Positions 6,688 through 12,379 of a stretch of 16,528 nt of DNA are shown here, one piece after another. The stretch is from positions 1 through 16,528 of the forward strand of contig JANXQR010000871.1 in the NCBI GenBank assembly GCA_025353435.1, read 5' to 3'. How positions within the stretch are numbered: position 1 is the stretch's first letter; every line of letters starts with the position of its first letter. Origin of the DNA: Acidobacteriota bacterium. Its GTDB lineage: Bacteria > Acidobacteriota > Terriglobia > Terriglobales > Acidobacteriaceae. The notes under the pieces were generated by a model that worked only from the letters and a program-made list of their open reading frames with translations, ran no database searches and was not told where the DNA came from. A program made the translations under genes and the position numbers.

Positions 6688-7503
6688 TTAGTGAACGATC
6701 GATCCGCCATCGTTTGCGGCGGTGGGATTATTCAGGCAGGTGGGATGGCCGAATCCGCTGGCGCTGGCTTTGCTGACCAAGCCTGTCGCTGGGTCGAAGG
6801 TGATGTCCTGGAACATCTTGTCGAAGTTGCCAAAGACTGGCACGGATCCTCCTCCGATGAGGGCGCGCACCTTCCACGCAACTACGTGATCGGTGCAGGA
6901 CGTGTCGCCGGAAACACCGATGGCTCCCACCTTCTGTCCGCCATAGTAGAGGGCCAGTCCGCCGCCGAAAACGTTGACCCCTCCAATGCGTATGCCGACC
7001 AGTGGATCGTCAGACTTCCCGAAGTTGTCGGAATTGCCCTCGTAAGCCTCGGTCGCATTCACGGGATTACTTTCCTGCAGCCCAAATAGACTTCCGCCCG
7101 GCTGAACGGCCGCGTAGAGGTTTGCGGTCGACAGCGCAAGCAATCCGGTGCTGAAGGCATTTGCTGTGTTTGCCTTTTGCGCGGAGATCACTCGGCTTCC
7201 GAGCCAGATGTCGGCAGTGGCGCTGGCATTATTCTTGGTTCCGTCGAGGGATGTGACTACGGCACAAACGCGTCCGCTTCCATCCACGAGCGTGAGCCAC
7301 ATGGGGAAGCCAAGGCCTCCGTTGGGGGTGGCCGTTGGTGAGTTTGCCGGAACAACCTGGTGCAGAGCGGCCTTCAAAGCAGCGTATGAGAGACCGTGCC
7401 CTTTGGGGCCCATGAGTTGTTCGCACGTGTCGGCGTGAGCAAGGCACGCCGAAACCGTGAGTGTTAAGGCAAGGGCAGCTGAAGCTCTGAATTTCTGGAG
7501 CAT
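6688..7503 (-). CDS. Exported GlcG/HbpS-like protein
   Basis: A 271-residue protein from the ATG at 7503, with GGAGG 7 nt upstream. The longer frame to 7614 adds a non-signal-like leader. The N-terminus is an export signal (MLQKFRASAALALTLTVSAC). VSAC around Cys20 fits a lipobox, while cleavage after AHA at 22-24 would give a soluble periplasmic protein. The body matches the GlcG/HbpS family: GFPMWLTLVDGSGRVCAVV (65-83), a helix with ISAQKANTANAFST, then GGVNVFGGGLALYYGGQKVGAIGVSGDTSC (174-203). HbpS-type members bind haem extracellularly; others are of unknown function next to glycolate or alcohol oxidation genes. Insertions compared with the roughly 140-residue core (for example 135-168) make it longer than usual. 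No haem or oxidase gene is adjacent, so its ligand is open. Confidence 0.85.
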   Translation of the reverse strand: MLQKFRASAALALTLTVSACLAHADTCEQLMGPKGHGLSYAALKAALHQVVPANSPTATPNGGLGFPMWLTLVDGSGRVCAVVTSLDGTKNNASATADIWLGSRVISAQKANTANAFSTGLLALSTANLYAAVQPGGSLFGLQESNPVNATEAYEGNSDNFGKSDDPLVGIRIGGVNVFGGGLALYYGGQKVGAIGVSGDTSCTDHVVAWKVRALIGGGSVPVFGNFDKMFQDITFDPATGLVSKASASGFGHPTCLNNPTAANDGGSIVH

Positions 7504-7560
7504 GGATAGACCTCCGCAGGGTATTTTTTGGAAACTCGGAGCCCGGGGAAAGTGCCGCAG

Positions 7561-7596
7561 AACGCGAGAAATAGAGACCCACGGGAAACGCGAGAA
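7561..7596. promoter_or_regulatory. Direct repeat and candidate promoter upstream of the GlcG-like gene
   Basis: The 10-mer AACGCGAGAA occurs at 7561-7570 and again at 7587-7596, 26 bp apart, in the 125-base gap between the serA stop and the GlcG-like gene. On the minus strand a -10-like TAGAAT (7601-7596) lies at the edge of the second copy, with a weak TTCTCT 17 nt upstream (7624-7619). Two same-orientation copies at about 2.5 helical turns may be a regulator site or chance. Confidence 0.3.
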
Positions 7597-7628
7597 TTCT
7601 AACCCGCAATTCAAAAATAGAGAATAAA

Positions 7629-9458
7629 TTACTTTCCAGCTTCCGGCAGCGTGACTAGCTTTACTTCCAGTATCGCTTCGATCTGAAGCAGTGCTCTCAT
7701 CACCGTTTCGGAGACGGGTGCGTCGACTTGCACCACGGCGAGCGCCTTGACAGGCTGGATGCCGGAGCGGTCGCGGCCCAGGGCGAAGTTGGCGATGTTG
7801 ACGCCATGCTCGCCGAGGATGGTGCCGATCTTGCCGATGACGCCTGGCACATCGAGGTTACGGCAGACTAGCAAATTGCCTTCGAGCGGCGCTTCCACAT
7901 CGATGCCGTCGAACTCGAGCAGGCGCGGCTGTTCGCCATGAATCACCGTGGCGGTGGCATGGCTGGTGCCGGCGGCGGAATGCAGCTCGATTGCAATCAT
8001 GGTGGCTGCCCCCCCACGCTGACCGTTCTGTTTCTCTTCATGCACGCGAATGCCGCGCTCTTCCGCAATGGTGGCGGCGTTGATGCGGTTCACATTCTCA
8101 AGGCCCTGCAGCATACCGGCAATGGCGGAGTTGCGGACGAGGTCTGTCTTGGCCTCAGTCAGCGAGCCGCTGTAAAAGATCTGAATGGATTCGATGCCGC
8201 CCTTGCCGGTCTGGGTGAGGAACGCGCCCATACGCCCGGCGAGATCGATGTAGGGCGCGAGCTGCACGTATTCTTCATGGCTCAAGGAAGGCAGGTTGAC
8301 TGCGTTTTGCACTACGCCCAGCTTGAGGTAGTCGCGAATCTGACGTGCGATCTGGATACCGACGGCCTCCTGAGCTTCGGCGGTTGAGCCGGCGATATGC
8401 GGCGTCAGAATGACGTTGTCGAGCCCGAAGTAGGGCGAGTCTTTGGGCGGCTCCACGGTGAATACGTCGAGTGCCGCGCCACCGACATGGCCGGATTTGA
8501 GTGCCGCGACGAGCGCTGCGTCTTCGACGAGTTCTCCGCGCGCACAGTTGATGATTCGCACGCCCTTCTTCATGGAGGCGAGCGAGCGCTCGTTGATTAC
8601 GCCCGCGGTCTGCGGAGTGAGGCCGACGTGGAGCGTGAGGTAATCGCATCCGGCGATAAGCTCGTCGAGCGAGACAAGGCGGATGCCGTTTTCGCGAGCG
8701 ACTGCGGCGGAGACGAAGGGATCGCTGCCGATGATTTCGAGGCCGAAGCCCTTGGCGCGCTTGGCCACTTCAAGCCCGATGCGGCCCAGGCCAAGGATGC
8801 CGAAGGTCTTGCCCTTGAGCTCGGCGCCCTGGAGGGATTTCTTCTCCCATTTGCCGGCGTGCATGGACGTGTTGGCAGCTGGCAGCTTGCGGGCCAGCGC
8901 CAGCATGAGGCCGATGGTTAGCTCGGCAACGGCCACTGCGTTTGCTCCGGGCGTGTTCATCACCACGATGCCGCGTCGAGTGGCGGCTTCAGCGTCCACG
9001 TTGTCAACGCCTACGCCAGCGCGGCCAATGACGCGCAGCTTGGGTGCGTGCTCCATGAGCGCATCATCCACCTGCACGGCGGAGCGCACCACGATGGCGT
9101 CGGCATCCTTGAGCGCAGCAGGAAGACCGTCAGGCAGCTTGTCGTGCGTAAGTACTTCCCAGCCGGGCTCGGCCGCAAACACGGCCAGCGTTGCCGGAGA
9201 CACCTTTTCCGCCAGAACAATTTTCATTGTTTCTCCCTTGTCGGCAGCCGCGGACATGTACTCGTCGAAACGGATGCCTTCCTTTTCGCACAGCAAATCG
9301 AACATGCGTATCACGGCCGCGTGAGGCTTGCCTTCGCCGCGCTCGTATTTCCAGATGGAGTTGGGATGCACGCCCAGACGCTCCGCCATCTGATATTGGA
9401 AGAGGTCGAGCTGCTTGCGCGCGACGACGAGTTTTTCTCCGAAACTCAATTCAGGCAT
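7629..9458 (-). CDS. serA: XRE-type HTH domain fused to D-3-phosphoglycerate dehydrogenase (SerA)
   Basis: A 609-residue open frame. Residues 78-609 are a complete long-type SerA (532 residues, like the roughly 530-residue mycobacterial type), which oxidises 3-phosphoglycerate with NAD+ as the first step of serine synthesis. Visible are the GLGRIG nucleotide-binding loop (223-228), catalytic Arg307 (NCARGE), Glu336 (DVFTVEP) and His354 (PHIAGS), an intervening ASB domain (about 395-520) and an ACT domain (about 525-605). Asp536 and Asn554 in the ACT domain match the serine-binding Asp/Asn pair of the mycobacterial enzyme, so serine inhibition is likely. Residues 1-77 are an XRE-like helix-turn-helix (GEKLVVARKQ, YQMAERLGVHPNSIWKYERG). 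No stop separates the parts. The ATG at 9458 has AAGGA 4 nt upstream; the conventional SerA start MKIVLAEKV at 9227 has its own GGGAG. Either a fusion or two nested products is possible. It is the second gene of an operon, 22 nt after the aminotransferase. Confidence 0.9.
   Translation of the reverse strand: MPELSFGEKLVVARKQLDLFQYQMAERLGVHPNSIWKYERGEGKPHAAVIRMFDLLCEKEGIRFDEYMSAAADKGETMKIVLAEKVSPATLAVFAAEPGWEVLTHDKLPDGLPAALKDADAIVVRSAVQVDDALMEHAPKLRVIGRAGVGVDNVDAEAATRRGIVVMNTPGANAVAVAELTIGLMLALARKLPAANTSMHAGKWEKKSLQGAELKGKTFGILGLGRIGLEVAKRAKGFGLEIIGSDPFVSAAVARENGIRLVSLDELIAGCDYLTLHVGLTPQTAGVINERSLASMKKGVRIINCARGELVEDAALVAALKSGHVGGAALDVFTVEPPKDSPYFGLDNVILTPHIAGSTAEAQEAVGIQIARQIRDYLKLGVVQNAVNLPSLSHEEYVQLAPYIDLAGRMGAFLTQTGKGGIESIQIFYSGSLTEAKTDLVRNSAIAGMLQGLENVNRINAATIAEERGIRVHEEKQNGQRGGAATMIAIELHSAAGTSHATATVIHGEQPRLLEFDGIDVEAPLEGNLLVCRNLDVPGVIGKIGTILGEHGVNIANFALGRDRSGIQPVKALAVVQVDAPVSETVMRALLQIEAILEVKLVTLPEAGK
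9233..9239 (-). promoter_or_regulatory. Internal ribosome-binding site for a short SerA product
   Basis: On the minus strand AAGGGAG lies 5 nt before an in-frame ATG at 9227, exactly where SerA proteins normally start (MKIVLAEKVSP). It lies inside the open frame that also encodes the upstream HTH domain. This would allow a 532-residue SerA to be made besides the 609-residue fusion. Confidence 0.5.
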
Positions 9459-9480
9459 CTGATCCTTCCGCGAGCCGCGC

Positions 9481-10653
9481 CTACTTTACCGACTCCGCAA
9501 ACACCTTCTGAGCAGCGGCTACGGCCATTCCGTACTCCACGGGCAGCTTGAGCGTGTCCTTGGCGATGTGCTCCATGGCGCCAAGCAGAGCCACAGTATC
9601 GAGATAGTCGAAGAAGCCTAGATGGGCGACGCGGAATATCTTGCCCTGCATCTCTCCCTGGCCGTTGGCGGTGACCAACGCGAAGCGCGTCTTGAGCGCT
9701 TTCACGACGTCGCCGGAGTTCATTCCTTCGGGGACGGCAACTGCGGTGGCAGCTGCAGCGGGGGCGGTGGGCGCGAACAGTGTGAAACCGAGAGCGTTGA
9801 GGCCGGCGCGTGTCGCAGCGGCGTTCAGCTGTGCGTTGTCGATCAGCGCGATGCGGCCCTTTTCGAGATCGCCACTGGCCTGTCCGGCGATGTAGTCGAG
9901 CGCCGCGCCTAGGCCGGCGATCAGCGCGACAGCGGGCGTGTAAGCGCTCTCACCCTTGACGGCGTTCTTGCGTTCCTTGCGCAGGTCGAAATAGTAACGA
10001 GGGTTCTTTGAATTCTCCATGGCAGCCCAGGCCTTGTCGCTCACGGAGAGATACGCGAGGCCCGGCGGAATCATGACGGCCTTCTGCGAGCCGCCAATGA
10101 GGATGTCGATGCCCCAGCCGTCCACATCGAAGTGGGTGGTGCCGAGGCCGGTGATGCCGTCAGCAACCAGAAGGGCATCGGGGGCGTTTTCCTTGATCAG
10201 TTTCGCGATTGCTTCGACATCGTGACGGACGGCGGTGGAGGTCTCCGTCGTCTGCATGAAGACGGCTTTGATGCCGGGCTTGATGGCAGCCTTTACGATT
10301 GCGAGGTCGAATGTCTCGCCGTAGGGCGCGGTCACAACCTCCGGCTCGCAGCCGAAGGCCTTAAGCAGGCTAACCCAGCGCTCGCCGAATTTGCCGGCCG
10401 TGAGGACGAGCGTTTTGTCGCCGGGAGAGGTCAGGTTCGAAACGGAGGCTTCCATAGCGCCGGTGCCCGAGGAAGAGAGCAGGAGCACGTCGTTTTTGGT
10501 GCCGACGAAGACCTTGAGCTGTGCCAGGACTTTTTGGTAGAGGGCGCGGAATTCGGGGGTCCGGTGGTGCATGTCGGCTGCCGCCATGGCGAACTGAGCG
10601 GCGGGCAGCAGCGGGGTGGGTCCGGGGGTATAGAGGCGTGTCTTACGGAACAT
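9481..10653 (-). CDS. Class V (alanine-glyoxylate/serine-glyoxylate/phosphoserine type) aminotransferase
   Basis: A 390-residue PLP-dependent transaminase of fold type I, class V. The start ATG at 10653 has AAGGAG 5 nt upstream. It opens with RLYTPGPTPLLP, typical for the group, and has SSSGTGAMEAS (60-70) for phosphate binding. Asp165 (VADGITGLG) contacts the PLP ring nitrogen and Lys191 (GGSQKAVMIPPGLA) is the Schiff-base lysine. Members of this family act on alanine/serine and glyoxylate, and some organisms without a classical serC use relatives as phosphoserine aminotransferase. Since this gene is followed after 22 nt by serA in the same direction, the most economical reading is that it makes phosphoserine from phosphohydroxypyruvate, the step after SerA. 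That is inference from context. It is the first gene of the operon, with a leader of about 60 nt behind the promoter at 10720-10748. Confidence 0.92.
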   Translation of the reverse strand: MFRKTRLYTPGPTPLLPAAQFAMAAADMHHRTPEFRALYQKVLAQLKVFVGTKNDVLLLSSSGTGAMEASVSNLTSPGDKTLVLTAGKFGERWVSLLKAFGCEPEVVTAPYGETFDLAIVKAAIKPGIKAVFMQTTETSTAVRHDVEAIAKLIKENAPDALLVADGITGLGTTHFDVDGWGIDILIGGSQKAVMIPPGLAYLSVSDKAWAAMENSKNPRYYFDLRKERKNAVKGESAYTPAVALIAGLGAALDYIAGQASGDLEKGRIALIDNAQLNAAATRAGLNALGFTLFAPTAPAAAATAVAVPEGMNSGDVVKALKTRFALVTANGQGEMQGKIFRVAHLGFFDYLDTVALLGAMEHIAKDTLKLPVEYGMAVAAAQKVFAESVK

Positions 10654-10715
10654 GGGCTCTCCTTATAGGGGCTCAAATCGGGGCTGAATGTGGGGAAAAT
10701 CTCCTCGCCCGTCAA

Positions 10716-10747
10716 TCACATAATACACATTGTTGTGGTTTATGTGA
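10716..10747. promoter_or_regulatory. 32-bp imperfect palindrome, candidate operator of the serine operon
   Basis: The outer arms TCACATAA (10716-10723) and TTATGTGA (10740-10747) pair perfectly, and the inner arms CACA (10726-10729) and TGTG (10734-10737) pair as well. So 12 of 14 base pairs are symmetric around a TTGT centre. The site covers the minus-strand promoter from -35 to -10. The symmetry and position fit a repressor operator. The XRE domain at the front of SerA is the obvious candidate to bind it. Confidence 0.6.
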
Positions 10748-10748
10748 A
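10720..10748 (-). promoter_or_regulatory. Sigma-70-like promoter of the aminotransferase-serA operon
   Basis: On the minus strand TTCACA (10748-10743, 5 of 6 consensus) and TATTAT (10725-10720, 5 of 6) are separated by exactly 17 nt. Transcription would begin near 10712, leaving a leader of about 60 nt before the aminotransferase ATG at 10653. Confidence 0.6.
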
Positions 10749-10761
10749 TTGGCCAGGTCCA

Positions 10762-10792
10762 AATCAAGTCATAGGCCTAAACTCACTTGATT
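10762..10792. promoter_or_regulatory. Second inverted repeat in the serine operon/yqeY divergent region
   Basis: AATCAAGT (10762-10769) and ACTTGATT (10785-10792) are perfect 8-bp arms. Between them lies a separate 8-bp palindrome, TAGGCCTA (10772-10779), off centre. The repeat starts 14 bases beyond the operator-like palindrome at 10716-10747. It could be a second regulator site for either divergent gene. Confidence 0.4.
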
Positions 10793-10917
10793 CGCTTTGG
10801 GAAGCGGGTCCGAGGTGGGGCGGCTTGGCGACAGGGCTGGCAGGTCCTTTCGACCATCCGGGCGAGACGCGGAACGAATTACACTTGAGTATTGTTGGAC
10901 GGGAAAGAGGGATCTTG

Positions 10918-11397
10918 ATGGACGCGGGCGCACTGGAAGCAATCATCAGCAAGCAAATGATCACAGCTATGAAGGCGCACGATGCGGAGCGTACGCAGAC
11001 GCTGCGCCTGATCATGACCGCGCTCAAGAACAAGTCCATTGAGAAGCGCGCGCCCCTCATATCCGCCGAAGAGCAACAGGCTCTGGCGACAATGATCAAG
11101 CAGCGGCGCGACTCGATTGAGCAGTTCACCAAAGGCAACCGCCCCGAACTGGCCGCGAAGGAAGCCGGGGAGATCGTGGTGATCGAGGAGTTTCTTCCCA
11201 AAGCTCTGGATGAAGCTGGGCTGCGCGCGATGGTGGATGAGGCGATCGCGGAGCAGACCGTAGACGCCGGCCAGAAGCCTTCGTCCAAAGAAATGGGGCA
11301 GGTGATCAAGCGGGTGCAGGCCAAGTTGCTGGCTAATGGCGTGCGCGCCGAGGGCAGGCTTGTGAGCGAGGCAGTGAAGGCAGCGCTGGCGAGTTAG
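10918..11397 (+). CDS. GatB/YqeY domain protein
   Basis: A 159-residue protein related to the C-terminal tRNA-binding domain of GatB, here free-standing as in YqeY. The ATG at 10918 follows GAGGG by about 7 nt; the upstream extension of the frame (to 10690) lies across the divergent promoter region and is not likely to be coding. Family marks are MITAMKAHDAERTQTLRLIMTALKN near the N-terminus, EEQQALATMIKQRRDSIEQF in the middle, and IEEFLPKALDEAGLRAMVDEAI and SSKEMGQVIKRVQAKL later. YqeY proteins are widespread; a link to amidotransferase or tRNA function is inferred from the GatB relation only. It is divergent from the serine operon, and its stop codon overlaps that of the next gene. Confidence 0.92.
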   Translation: MDAGALEAIISKQMITAMKAHDAERTQTLRLIMTALKNKSIEKRAPLISAEEQQALATMIKQRRDSIEQFTKGNRPELAAKEAGEIVVIEEFLPKALDEAGLRAMVDEAIAEQTVDAGQKPSSKEMGQVIKRVQAKLLANGVRAEGRLVSEAVKAALAS

Positions 11398-12230
11398 GGG
11401 CCGGCAGGTTTAGGGGCCAAGCCTGCTTTCTTTCTCCGCAGCCACCTCCAGGCAGCGGCGATGGCTCCGCCCATGAAGACAAAGCCAGCTCCTCCGGGCA
11501 GGCCGTACTTCAGCCAGTAGTCCGGATCGCCTTCAACGAGGCGCTTGACGCATTCACCAAAGCTGGGGACGTGCACATCTACCACGGTGGTGTAGACAGG
11601 CAGCTCGCGTTGCGCATTTTGACTGCCGGGGTAGAGCACCCACGCTCGGATCGCGATCTTTTGGCTCCTGCCTGTATACCGAGGCGTCACGCTCCAATTC
11701 CAGGTTGTGGTTCCGTCTTCGGGAACATATTGAACTTCCGTCGTGCCCGGTTCCGGAGCAATGATGAATTCGTCCGGATTGTCAGGACAGAATGCGATCA
11801 CCCTCATCTGCCTAGCCACTTTGATGGTGGACGAACCGGTTGCTTCGGGCAGAGCCGACGAGGTATCGGCCTGCTCTCCCCCGACCACGACGGTCACGGT
11901 TGCCGGGACCTTCCACTGCATTTTGGGCGGCACGAACTGCTTCAACTTGCCACTCTTGAGCTTTGCGAACCACGCAACTTCGGGGTCGATTGCCTGATCC
12001 AAAGTCTGAATAGGCAATCGAATGGGGGCCGATATGGGAGGATTTCTTCTCGGCTCGGTCCCAGATTTTGGCGGCTCCGCGGGTTTGGCAACAGCGGGCG
12101 GTTTCTTCTCCTGGTCGGGAGCCTGAGTGCCAGGATTTGGGACGGTAGGCGCGGGGGGACCAGGGGAAGGGCGAGAACCGCATCCGATGCAGAGGACGAT
12201 CAACGCGAGTCCAGCAAATTTGCGAAACAT
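11394..12230 (-). CDS. Proline-rich lipoprotein with C-terminal membrane segment, function unknown
   Basis: A 278-residue protein. The ATG at 12230 has GGAGG 6 nt upstream; the longer frame to 12326 runs into the upstream terminator region. Residues 1-17 (MFRKFAGLALIVLCIGC) look like a lipoprotein signal with Cys17 as the lipidated residue, although Cys rather than Leu occupies the -3 position. Residues 18-75 are a Pro/Lys-rich linker. About 100-222 look beta-rich: MQWKVPATVTVVVGG, MRVIAFCPDNPDEFIIAPEPGTTE, TTTWNWSVTPRYTG and TVVDVHVP. The W.W.V.P...G pattern recalls small beta-sandwich modules seen in bacterial conflict-system and signalling proteins, which is a loose resemblance only. A single hydrophobic segment (GGAGFVFMGGAIAAAWRWL, 246-264) followed by RRKK suggests a membrane anchor with a cytoplasmic tail. 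I do not recognise the family. Its TAA (11396-11394) overlaps the TAG of the convergent yqeY-like gene. Confidence 0.75.
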   Translation of the reverse strand: MFRKFAGLALIVLCIGCGSRPSPGPPAPTVPNPGTQAPDQEKKPPAVAKPAEPPKSGTEPRRNPPISAPIRLPIQTLDQAIDPEVAWFAKLKSGKLKQFVPPKMQWKVPATVTVVVGGEQADTSSALPEATGSSTIKVARQMRVIAFCPDNPDEFIIAPEPGTTEVQYVPEDGTTTWNWSVTPRYTGRSQKIAIRAWVLYPGSQNAQRELPVYTTVVDVHVPSFGECVKRLVEGDPDYWLKYGLPGGAGFVFMGGAIAAAWRWLRRKKAGLAPKPAGP

Positions 12231-12262
12231 GCTCGCCCTCCGCGATGTGCCGGTATTCTCGC

Positions 12263-12277
12263 ATCGAATGCTTCGAT
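12263..12277. promoter_or_regulatory. Inverted repeat upstream of the lipoprotein gene
   Basis: ATCGAA (12263-12268) and TTCGAT (12272-12277) around TGC, in the roughly 97 bases between the terminator at 12328-12354 and the lipoprotein start. It falls where the promoter of that gene should be. No convincing -35/-10 pair was found. Confidence 0.2.
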
Positions 12278-12327
12278 CTGCCAGACATTTCCCGGGGAGT
12301 GATCGGGAACCGGGCTTATTGCGCATG

Positions 12328-12354
12328 AAAAAGCCCTCACCGCGCGGCGAGGGC
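12328..12354 (-). terminator. Intrinsic terminator of the Tat-exported aminotransferase gene
   Basis: On the minus strand GCCCTCGCC and GGTGAGGGC pair over 9 bp (one G-T wobble) around a GCGC loop and are followed by five T (12332-12328). It lies about 25 bases after the stop of the 12380-13591 gene, and it insulates the lipoprotein gene downstream. Confidence 0.85.
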
Positions 12355-12379
12355 CGTTTTCATTTCCTGTCAACGAAAG

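Noticed and set aside
10716..10747. CRP/FNR-type site
   Set aside because: The CRP consensus has TGTGA on the left and TCACA on the right with a 6-nt spacer; here the order is reversed and the spacing is far longer.
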